From: Flavobacterium flavigenum
GTDB taxonomy: Bacteria; Bacteroidota; Bacteroidia; Flavobacteriales; Flavobacteriaceae
Length of the DNA: 64,000 nt
NCBI RefSeq assembly: GCF_027111255.2
Contig: NZ_CP114285.2
Span: forward strand, 4,216,001-4,280,000
Reading direction: 5' to 3'
The notes below the pieces were generated by a model. The model had not been told where the DNA came from and did no database searches. It saw nothing but the letters and a program-made list of their open reading frames with translations. Each line of letters opens with the position of its first letter. Position 1 is the first letter of the stretch. The position numbers and the translations under genes were made by a program. Below are positions 55,490 to 62,775 of the stretch, in pieces.

Positions 55490-56322
55490 TCGTTTGCAAG
55501 ATTTACGGTTAGCGCTTGTAATACACTTTGTGCTTCATATTGTATGAATGTGTTGGGAGCTTTTTCAGTCAATTGTTCTACATGATGTAGTTTTTGCGTA
55601 AGCTTAAGTTCTTTGATGAGTTTTAGCCCCAGCGCCACAACCGTTGAGTTTTTCGATTCAAGCAGATATTCTACACCCTGTACATCGCCAATATCGTGTT
55701 TTTTGAAAGCATTTATAATATTCAGCTGCGTCCAGTCATCAACAGGATAGGGGTGTTCAGTGAGATGTATGATTCCTTTTATTCCTTCTAACTTAATGGC
55801 AGCATTGATGGCTGTGATTTTTAAGGTTTTGTTTTTGGATTTGGAAATAGAAATGATAGTATCAAAGGCTTCTGTAATATTCATTTCGGCCAATTCTGTA
55901 ATCCCTTTGCATTTTACTTCCCATTTATGGCTTTTAAGTTTTTTGAAAGAAGTATTTATTAATTCTGAATCTTTATAAAACTGCTCCAGTTTTAAGGCAT
56001 AAACGCCATCATAATTTTTGTGAAGATTGATAACAGATTCGGCGAGTACTGTTCTGAAGTAAGTATTCTTCAAAAAAGGCGCATAATTTAAATCTTCTTT
56101 CACCAAAGAAAAAGGAGTATCCATAAAAACTACTGAATACATTAACTCTACAATGACTTGCTCGTAATCATTTCTGAGTTTTTCCTGTTTTATTTTTCTG
56201 TTTCGGCTTTCTGTAATTAATAAATAGAGGATAGCTGATAGGCCAACAAACAAGCAGATTGAACCCATTAGAAAAGGTTCTACCCAATGACTGTTTTTAT
56301 AAAGCTCCCAGATATTCATCAT
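55486..56322 (-). CDS. Membrane-anchored HEAT-repeat protein
   Basis: The 278-residue protein has one N-terminal membrane helix (VEPFLMGSICLFVGLSAILYLLI, about 14-36) and then a helical-repeat domain with HEAT-like units (FKKLKSHKWEVKCKGITELAEM, LKITAINAAIKLEGIKGIIHLT, VEYLLESKNSTVVALGLKLIKEL). The repeats probably form a cytoplasmic scaffold. It starts 10 bases after the response regulator and overlaps the glycosyltransferase start by four bases, so it may link signal input to the synthase. Confidence 0.82.
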   Translation of the reverse strand: MMNIWELYKNSHWVEPFLMGSICLFVGLSAILYLLITESRNRKIKQEKLRNDYEQVIVELMYSVVFMDTPFSLVKEDLNYAPFLKNTYFRTVLAESVINLHKNYDGVYALKLEQFYKDSELINTSFKKLKSHKWEVKCKGITELAEMNITEAFDTIISISKSKNKTLKITAINAAIKLEGIKGIIHLTEHPYPVDDWTQLNIINAFKKHDIGDVQGVEYLLESKNSTVVALGLKLIKELKLTQKLHHVEQLTEKAPNTFIQYEAQSVLQALTVNLANE

Positions 56323-56332
56323 GTTGACTTTC

Positions 56333-56698
56333 TTACAAACGGATATTCAGTAATTTCTTAATTCGTATTAAGAGTACAGCTGGGCTAATAGGTTTGCCCA
56401 TAAATTCATTTGCGCCTATGTCAAAAGAGTCTAGTTCTGTTTGTTCAACGCCTGATGAAGTAAATATAATTATTGGAATGTCTGAATGGATATTTTGTCT
56501 GACATATTGTGTAATTTCCATTCCGCTTTTGCCTGGCATATTAATATCTGTCAGGATGAGATCATAAGTATTCTTTTCAATAGCATCTAGTGCCTCCTGA
56601 CCATCAGAGAACTGGTCAACCGCAAATCCTTTAGAGGTTAAAAAAAAAGATAATGATTTGCGTAAGATTTCGTTATCTTCAGCTAAAACTATTTTCAT
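56333..56698 (-). CDS. Single-domain response regulator (CheY-like)
   Basis: The 121-residue receiver has the acidic pocket AEDN, phospho-acceptor Asp51 in DLILTDINMPGKSG, the threonine in IIFTSSG, and the lysine in MGKPISP. It has no output domain, so it must act by binding partners such as the HEAT-repeat protein or the glycosyltransferase encoded directly downstream. It lies 81 bases downstream of the hybrid kinase. Confidence 0.93.
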   Translation of the reverse strand: MKIVLAEDNEILRKSLSFFLTSKGFAVDQFSDGQEALDAIEKNTYDLILTDINMPGKSGMEITQYVRQNIHSDIPIIIFTSSGVEQTELDSFDIGANEFMGKPISPAVLLIRIKKLLNIRL

Positions 56699-56779
56699 TG
56701 GTTTGAATATTTATCTTTGAGCAGTTAATTTAATAAAAAAATAGGGCAATACGTAAAGCTATAGCATATTTTCCTTTTA

Positions 56780-58768
56780 TCATAGCTCCTTTAAAATTTT
56801 AACTACCTCAATAATTCCACAATGTAAAATATTTATCTTATCTAAACTTTCAGAGGTAAATTTTCCCATAATTGCTTCCTGTTCAATAATGGATAAGAAA
56901 TTAGACAGATCTTTTAGCATGAAAATATCCAGACTGGACCTCATATTATGAGTCAGTTTCTTTACATTCTCCATATCGTTAGTATTAAAAGCCTCTTCCA
57001 GCTGAGCCAGCTCATTAGGGATCTTTTGTATAAACAAATCTATCATATCCTGCTTAAAATTAGGATTGCCACAAGACATTTCATCTAAAAAAGACAAATC
57101 GATCTTTCTCTTAGGCGGATGTTTGGCATCTTTAGTCAGGACTGTTTTTATAGTCTCTAAAAGCATTGCCTGTTTAAAAGGCTTAGGGACATAAGCATCC
57201 ATTCCTACATCATAACAACGTTCCTGTTCCCCTACAAGAGAATGCGCAGTCATAGCTATAATAGGAATACTCAGTTTCATTTCTTTCCTGATATATTCTG
57301 TTGTTTGGTATCCGTCTTTGATAGGCATCTGGAGATCCATTAATACTAAATCATAGTTGTTTTTTGACAACAAATTGATTCCTTCTTCGCCATTTTCGGC
57401 AATATCTAATTCAAATCCAAAATTTTCAATGACACTTTTTGCAAGTTTCTGATTCAGGACATTGTCTTCGCACAAAAGGATTTTCAGTTTGCCCAGATGT
57501 TCTTCCATTAATTTTTCAATTGGAGTTTCAACGTAATCAGCTTTTTTGTAAGTAAGGACAAAAGAGAATTCTGAACCACGGCCTTCTTTGCTTTTTACAT
57601 GGATTTCAGAGTTTTGCAGTTCTACTAATTGTTTCACAATACTAAGGCCAAGTCCGGTCCCGCCAAATCTTCTGGTGGTGCTTTCTTCAGCCTGGGTAAA
57701 ACGTTCAAATATAGTCTTGAGTTTTTCCTCTTGTATTCCTATTCCGGTATCTTTAACCGAAAACCGAAGCGAATAATCAGCATCAGTCTCGTTAACCTTT
57801 TTTACGGATACTGTCACTTCTCCTTCTTCAGTAAACTTAAGGGCGTTTCCGGTAAGATTAACCAATATTTGGTTTAATCGTCCCTGATCGCCTATTACCA
57901 TTTCTGGCAATTCGGTATCTACGAATAAATTGAATTCTACAGCCGAAGATGCTTTGATTTTTAATAAATTATAGACATGTTTAAGTGTCTTTTTTAAATT
58001 GAATGGCTGAACCTCAATAGTCAGATTGCCTGATTCGATTTTAGAAAGATCAAGAATATCGTTAATAATCAGAAGCAGGTTCTCACCTGCAATTTGCACA
58101 CTATCAATATAATCTCTTTGGGTAGTATCTAATTTTGTCTGCGCCAAAAGGTCTGTAAAACCAATTATAGCGTTTAAAGGTGTCCTGATTTCATGGCTCA
58201 TATTAGCCAAAAAACTATCTTTTGCTAATACAGCACGTTCAGCAATTTTTTTCTGGGCATCCAGCTCAATGTTTTTCGTAGATAATTCTAACTGATTTAT
58301 TACATGTTTTGCAATAATGGACAGCGCATTTCGCTGGTCTTCATTAAGTTCTTTAGAAACATGGTCTACAGCACATAAGGTTCCTATGTTATAACCGTCA
58401 GGTGTTGTAAGCGGAATACCAGCATAAAACCTTACTTTAAAACCTCCTGTAACGTTAGGGTCTTCTTTAAATCTTTCGTTTAAAAGTGTGTCAGGGATTT
58501 CAACCATTTTTGATTCCATAATGGTATACTGGCAAAAGCTAATTTCGCGAGGGACCTCTGTTACACCGATCCCAATTTCCGATTTAAACCACTGTCTGCT
58601 CTCGTCTATAAAGGAGATATGGGCGATAGGTACACCACAAATATAGGAAACAAGTTTTGTGGCATCATCAAAAGCATGATCAGGTAATGAATCAAGAATG
58701 TTATATCTTTTTAATGCTGCTAAGCGTTCTTTTTCGTTGTGAGGTATGGGAAGTTCTATATTTTTCAT
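56780..58768 (-). CDS. Hybrid histidine kinase: GAF, HisKA, HATPase, receiver, Hpt
   Basis: The 662-residue soluble kinase has a GAF domain (about 25-165), a HisKA dimer domain with His192 in SHEIRTPLNA, an HATPase domain with N-box RLNQILVNLTGNALKF and glycine motifs DTGIGI and GGTGLGLSIV, a receiver with Asp478 in VLMDLQMP, and a C-terminal Hpt domain with candidate His607 in LTHNMRSS. It has no membrane helix and no signal. The Hpt motif lacks the usual AHxLKG form. It should feed the phosphorelay to the stand-alone receiver next to it. A -7-like TACCTTTG lies only four bases before the ATG. Confidence 0.93.
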   Translation of the reverse strand: MKNIELPIPHNEKERLAALKRYNILDSLPDHAFDDATKLVSYICGVPIAHISFIDESRQWFKSEIGIGVTEVPREISFCQYTIMESKMVEIPDTLLNERFKEDPNVTGGFKVRFYAGIPLTTPDGYNIGTLCAVDHVSKELNEDQRNALSIIAKHVINQLELSTKNIELDAQKKIAERAVLAKDSFLANMSHEIRTPLNAIIGFTDLLAQTKLDTTQRDYIDSVQIAGENLLLIINDILDLSKIESGNLTIEVQPFNLKKTLKHVYNLLKIKASSAVEFNLFVDTELPEMVIGDQGRLNQILVNLTGNALKFTEEGEVTVSVKKVNETDADYSLRFSVKDTGIGIQEEKLKTIFERFTQAEESTTRRFGGTGLGLSIVKQLVELQNSEIHVKSKEGRGSEFSFVLTYKKADYVETPIEKLMEEHLGKLKILLCEDNVLNQKLAKSVIENFGFELDIAENGEEGINLLSKNNYDLVLMDLQMPIKDGYQTTEYIRKEMKLSIPIIAMTAHSLVGEQERCYDVGMDAYVPKPFKQAMLLETIKTVLTKDAKHPPKRKIDLSFLDEMSCGNPNFKQDMIDLFIQKIPNELAQLEEAFNTNDMENVKKLTHNMRSSLDIFMLKDLSNFLSIIEQEAIMGKFTSESLDKINILHCGIIEVVKILKEL

Positions 58769-58771
58769 TTA

Positions 58772-59272
58772 TCAAAGGTAAATGTATAAATATAATAATT
58801 TGATATAGACTTTCAATAAATTAGAAAATGAAATAATTAAGATATTACATTTCTTCTTCTGAGTTTGAAGGCTCAGGTATTTGTTTTTAAAACCAAAAGG
58901 TGTTTCATTGGTCTTTATGAAAAAAAGCCTGCTAAAATAAGCGGGATCCTCATATCCATGATCATTATGCTGCTGCGCCAATGCACCATCAAGATGTTGA
59001 AGTTTCTATAATCGTATTGACTTTATAAAGATTTGTTTAAGGTAGGTACGGATCATTTCCTCCTGCGAAGAATCCTTTAAAGTAAATTCGTTTGGCACAA
59101 CTGTCATGGGTATATTATGAATATTATTAAAAAGTAACCCGTCGCATGCCACTTCTTCATCATGGATTTGAATACAATAGAAGTCCATGTTATAAAATAT
59201 AAAATAGCCTGATTCTGCACTAGGTTCCATGATAGTTAAAACCTGATTAGGACTTAGAGTTAATTTATACGT
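58772..59272 (-). pseudogene. Decayed AraC-family regulator
   Basis: One reading frame is open across this region except for a TAG at 59006-59008. Upstream of it are cupin-type sensory remains (KLTLSPNQVLTIMEPSAE, GYFIFYNMDFYCIQIHDE, DSSQEEMIRTYLKQIFIKS); downstream are the end of the DNA-binding domain (HGYEDPAYFSRLF, TNETPFGFKNKYL). The TAG stands where homologues usually have tryptophan (RLW), so a TGG-to-TAG change is likely. About half of the HTH domain and the middle of the sensory domain are missing by in-frame deletions, and the true N-terminus is cut off by a TAA at 59273-59275. It cannot make a working regulator. Confidence 0.7.
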
Positions 59273-59530
59273 TTAAGGTATTAAATATGACTTAAGCATT
59301 ACTTTTTTAAAGCGGAAGAAATAATCTAATCCAGCAGCACCTGAGTCTGGCATATTGGGATCCTGATGATGTGGATTGAAAAACTCACAATCTTAAATTC
59401 GCATTTGTTCTCGTAAAAATAAATGTTCCGCTTCTCAAAATAAGGCGTATGGGTTTTCAGGACCTGGGGTTTAAACAGTCTTATAAGTTTTCAATTTTCT
59501 TTTTGGCCGATAAACAAATTTCTTTATAAT
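59273..59530. other. Degenerate stretch between the AraC relic and hxlR-type gene
   Basis: Short frames with protein-like composition remain on the minus strand (for example [13 protein letters not shown] and [13 protein letters not shown]), each interrupted by stops. They suggest remnants of one or more further genes, but I cannot assign a family. Confidence 0.4.
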
Positions 59531-59893
59531 TCATTTAGCATATAAATATTTGTGTCTTTTTCCCCATTCTTCCATTTGCTGGATTATCGGTTTTAGTTCA
59601 TATCCAATTTCGGTTAGCTCATATTCAACTTTAGGAGGGACCTCAGCATATACCTTTCTGTTTATGATATGATCTTGTTCCAGTTTCCGCAGTTGTAGGG
59701 TTAGCATACGTTCGGTTATATTGGGGATAGACTTTTTTATTTCGCCAAAACGCATTTTGCCTTGCAATAGCCAGGAACAAATTACAAGTGACCATTGGCC
59801 GCCAATTATATTGGCAGCATATACCTCAGCACACTCATCTTCTAAGATTTTTTTATTTTCAAAATTTGTGCTTGTAACCTTAACTTTCGACAT
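59531..59893 (-). CDS. HxlR-family winged-helix regulator
   Basis: The 120-residue protein has the HxlR/DUF24 fold: an N-terminal cysteine (DECAEVYAANIIGGQWS), winged helix KMRFGEIKKSIPNITERMLTLQLRKLEQDHII and wing YAEVPPKVEYELTEIG. The cysteine before GGQW is the redox-sensing residue in relatives that respond to quinones or aldehydes. It is divergent from an NTF2-like gene, which it probably controls. Confidence 0.92.
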   Translation of the reverse strand: MSKVKVTSTNFENKKILEDECAEVYAANIIGGQWSLVICSWLLQGKMRFGEIKKSIPNITERMLTLQLRKLEQDHIINRKVYAEVPPKVEYELTEIGYELKPIIQQMEEWGKRHKYLYAK

Positions 59894-59927
59894 AACTTAC
59901 ATTTTTGATAGTACCTTACAATGGGTT

Positions 59928-59935
59928 GTATATAC
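59928..59935. promoter_or_regulatory. Candidate operator in the HxlR / NTF2 divergent gap
   Basis: GTATATAC is a perfect palindrome, and GTACCTTAC lies ten bases to its left; HxlR-type sites are often short palindromes of this kind. The assignment is by position only. Confidence 0.3.
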
Positions 59936-60019
59936 AGCCAGTATCACTTTTATGTTATAGCTTCGCAGGACTATTTCTGTTTAAATAATCTAAAATTCAA
60001 AGTTAAATCAAAAAACGGA

Positions 60020-60469
60020 ATGATAAAAAAAGCGTCACAAATAGTAGTATTGATGACAGTACTAAATAGTTATTCTCAAAATGAAAATCTAAAATTAAAA
60101 AAGAAAATGGACATGAAAAACACAGCTATATTAGTTAAGGCAAACGAACATGTAAAAAGAGGAGAATACGAAGCATACTTATCCTATCTTACTGAAGATA
60201 CCAAATGGGTCTTTGTGGGGGAGAGAACCCTTTTAGGAAAAGAAGCGGTAAGACAATATATAAAAGAATTCTATCTGGCACCACCCATATTTGATATGGA
60301 AAGGGCAATAGAGGAGGGCGACTTTGTAACCGCAACAGGTAATATTGCCTTAAAAAATAAAAATGAAGAATACGTTCACTATACCTATTGTGACATCTGG
60401 CGATTTAAAGATGGGAAAATGGCGGAGTTAAAAGCATTCGTAATTGAGAAAAAATCCGGAATTCAGTAA
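60020..60469 (+). CDS. NTF2-like (SnoaL-type) protein, probably exported
   Basis: Starting at ATG 60020 gives 149 residues with a signal-like start MIKKASQIVVLMTVLNSYSQ; a start at 60107 or 60113 (M-D-M-K-N) would give a cytosolic protein of about 120 residues, and either is possible. The NTF2 domain runs from ANEHVKRGEYEAYLSYLTED through WVFVGERTLLGKEAVRQYI to YCDIWRFKDGKMAELKAF. It is divergent from the HxlR regulator, a pairing often seen for stress-response genes. Confidence 0.78.
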   Translation: MIKKASQIVVLMTVLNSYSQNENLKLKKKMDMKNTAILVKANEHVKRGEYEAYLSYLTEDTKWVFVGERTLLGKEAVRQYIKEFYLAPPIFDMERAIEEGDFVTATGNIALKNKNEEYVHYTYCDIWRFKDGKMAELKAFVIEKKSGIQ

Positions 60470-60742
60470 TTATATTTTAATAGCGTTCGAAAATACTCGT
60501 TTGAAGCATATGGGTAGTTTAATTTGAAATTCTGCTATCGCGATATTTTTCATGCAATCTGTCTATTTGAGTCTGTTAAAGCCCATTCTCAAAAAGTGGT
60601 AACACAACGTAGTGATCCATTTCCTAAGGAATGAGGCTTTTGTATTTCCTTATTTATTAGGTTTAAAAAAATTACAGTAAAGAACAATTGTAAAAGTAAA
60701 TTCCGGCTAAAAAAGCGCATGAATATTTTTCAGGGTTAAACA

Positions 60743-60779
60743 GTCCCGTTTTTCACAACTTTTGTCCTGTTTTTCACAA
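60743..60779 (+). promoter_or_regulatory. Two direct repeats with 21-bp period
   Basis: GTCCCGTTTTTCACAA (60743-60758) is repeated as GTCCTGTTTTTCACAA (60764-60779) with one mismatch and a period of 21 bp, two DNA turns. The second copy ends 22 bases before the -7 element TAAATTTG (60802-60809), where the -33 region should be. This layout is typical of paired activator sites, for example those of LytTR-type regulators. Confidence 0.6.
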
Positions 60780-60801
60780 TACTTTAAAAAAATCACCTGT
60801 C

Positions 60802-60809
60802 TAAATTTG
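60802..60809 (+). promoter_or_regulatory. Promoter -7 element of the MauE-propeller gene
   Basis: TAAATTTG matches TAnnTTTG, 25 bases before the ATG. There is no -33 TTG at the right distance, as expected for an activator-dependent promoter. Confidence 0.55.
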
Positions 60810-60834
60810 TTTTGAGTTTAGAAACAAATAAGGT

Positions 60835-62364
60835 ATGGAGTCAAAAGGAAGTCTTAAAAGTGTTGTGATAGAAATAATCTGTTATCTGTATATCCTGTTA
60901 TTCGTCTACGCGGCAGTCAGCAAGCTATTAGATTTTGAAAACTTTCAGGTACAGTTGGGGCAGTCACCTTTATTGAGTGCATTTGCAGTATGGGTGGCAT
61001 GGCTTGTACCTCTTATCGAATTAGTAATTGCAGCAGCGTTGATTATCCCAAAGTTTAGGAACGTTGGTCTTTTTGGGACATTGGCACTAATGACCATGTT
61101 CAGCTTTTATATATACATCATACTTCACTATAGTTCATTTATTCCGTGCTCATGCGGGGGAATATTAGAAAAAATGACATGGAATATACATCTTGTTTTT
61201 AATATAGTATTTGTCCTTTTGTCTGTTATGGCCATCATTTTGAACAGGCAGAAAGCCAAAACATCCAATCGATGTTACAATACAGCAAAACAGATTGCCG
61301 GCACGACACTGATTAGCATTTCAGTTGTGGTTATATTGTTTCTTTCATCAGAAAATATAATGCACCGTAAGAACCCTTTTATCCGGCGTTATCCACAGCA
61401 TCCTATTACACTCGATAAGACGATAGATTTAAAATTCAATTCATTTTATTTCGCTGGTAATGAAAATAACAGAATATTTCTGGGCAATTACACAAATCCA
61501 TTACAGGTGGTGTCATGGGATTCAGGTTTAAAAAATAAGAGAATCAGTAAAATAACTTTTAATCCAAAAAAGATTCCCTTTAAAATGGTGAAAATTGCGG
61601 TAAGAGGGCAATATTTCTACTTGAATGACGGACATGTCCCAGCTGTATTTATAGGGAATATAAAAGATTGGAAAATAAATAGCGAACTTAAAGGAAGTCC
61701 CAGATTTTCACTTGTAGAGCCAATTGATAGTACCACAATAATATTTAGATCGAATCATGGAAAAAATGCAGCGCATGTTTTGGGAAGATTTTCTACACAG
61801 CAATCACCTAAAATCAAATACAATAGTAACCTTTTACAAAAACAGGTTGATGGCATTTTTGATACAGATGGTATAATGCTGTATGATGAAAAATTAGGTA
61901 AAATTATATATCTCTATTATTACCGAAATCAATATATAGTAGTTAATAACAGATTGTTGCTTGATTATAGAGGTAATACAATTGATACAATTACAAAAGC
62001 AAAAATTAAAGTAGCGTACCTTACAGATAAAAATCAACGTACAATGTCTGCTCCTCCTTTAGTAGTCAATGCTCATGCAGCCACTTATGGAAATCTGCTT
62101 TTTGTACATTCAAAAGTAAAAGGTCGTTTTGAAAATGATAAGTTATGGGAGCAGGCATCTATTATTGATGTTTACGATATAAATAAAAAAAGTTATCTCT
62201 TAAGTTTTGCTTTATATGAAAGACCAGATAAAAAGTTGCAGTCATTCATTGTTACAGCAACACATTTATACGCTATAGTCGGAAATGATTTAATGTCATA
62301 TAAATTAACCGCAAGGATAAAAAATGAAATGAAAACAGTTCAGGGAAAATTTCCGGACAGTTAA
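60835..62364 (+). CDS. MauE/DoxX-like membrane protein with a C-terminal propeller-like domain
   Basis: The 509-residue protein has four membrane helices in residues 10-145 (ICYLYILLFVYAAVSKLLDF, WVAWLVPLIELVIAAALII) with the MauE redox motif CSCGG at about 102-106, then another helix (ISISVVVILFLSS, near 160-172) and an extracytoplasmic region of about 330 residues made of repeated beta segments such as VSWDSGLKNKRISKITFN. MauE proteins are thought to handle disulfides in exported proteins. The fusion to a propeller-like part suggests a surface or periplasmic sensor or binding function, which is inference. It is followed by a small secreted DUF6520 gene. Confidence 0.82.
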   Translation: MESKGSLKSVVIEIICYLYILLFVYAAVSKLLDFENFQVQLGQSPLLSAFAVWVAWLVPLIELVIAAALIIPKFRNVGLFGTLALMTMFSFYIYIILHYSSFIPCSCGGILEKMTWNIHLVFNIVFVLLSVMAIILNRQKAKTSNRCYNTAKQIAGTTLISISVVVILFLSSENIMHRKNPFIRRYPQHPITLDKTIDLKFNSFYFAGNENNRIFLGNYTNPLQVVSWDSGLKNKRISKITFNPKKIPFKMVKIAVRGQYFYLNDGHVPAVFIGNIKDWKINSELKGSPRFSLVEPIDSTTIIFRSNHGKNAAHVLGRFSTQQSPKIKYNSNLLQKQVDGIFDTDGIMLYDEKLGKIIYLYYYRNQYIVVNNRLLLDYRGNTIDTITKAKIKVAYLTDKNQRTMSAPPLVVNAHAATYGNLLFVHSKVKGRFENDKLWEQASIIDVYDINKKSYLLSFALYERPDKKLQSFIVTATHLYAIVGNDLMSYKLTARIKNEMKTVQGKFPDS

Positions 62365-62446
62365 AAATATACCGGCCAGTATCAGGAATGAACATCGAAT
62401 ACCTGTATAAAAAAGTAGGTCAATGTTTAATTTAATATTTACTATT

Positions 62447-62713
62447 ATGAAAACTGTATTTTTAAAAAATGTAACACCTTTTGCAGTAGTAGCATTAGGT
62501 ATTTTTGGTGCTCTTGCAACCATGTCTATGCAAACTTCAGCAGCGGCTGACGAAATTGGATACACTCTTAATCCTGAGGGAGGGTTTAACAATGTTGAGA
62601 TAGAATGTAGTACTGTACCAGCTCAGGTCTGCCGTGCAAATGGGGCTAGTGGCCCACAGGCTTTTGCTAAAGATGATCAGGGTGAGTGTACAGAATTAGT
62701 GTATCGTCCTTGA
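62447..62713 (+). CDS. DUF6520 small secreted cysteine-containing protein
   Basis: From ATG 62447 the product is 88 residues; the frame runs eight codons further upstream but that addition breaks the signal peptide. The start MKTVFLKNVTPFAVVALGIFG is a Sec signal with a probable cleavage site near SAAADE. The mature part of about 55 residues has three cysteines (IEC, QVC, GEC) and proline/glycine-rich turns. DUF6520 proteins are small, abundant and of unknown role in Flavobacteriia, and often sit beside MauE-type genes. The gene starts 82 bases after the MauE gene. Confidence 0.8.
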   Translation: MKTVFLKNVTPFAVVALGIFGALATMSMQTSAAADEIGYTLNPEGGFNNVEIECSTVPAQVCRANGASGPQAFAKDDQGECTELVYRP

Positions 62714-62735
62714 TTTTATGAAATCTCAAAAGTGT

Positions 62736-62769
62736 AAATGCAGTTCCTTAAATGGAACTGCATTTTTTT
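62736..62769. terminator. Bidirectional terminator between DUF6520 and S9 genes
   Basis: AAATGCAGTTCC (62736-62747) pairs perfectly with GGAACTGCATTT (62754-62765), followed by a T run. It serves both convergent genes. Confidence 0.85.
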
Positions 62770-62775
62770 ATATAA

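Larger units (their letters stand above)
60470..60834. other. Long leader of the MauE-propeller gene
   Basis: No gene is visible in these 365 bases. The 3' part holds a direct repeat and a -7 promoter element, described separately; the 5' part is featureless AT-rich DNA. Confidence 0.6.
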
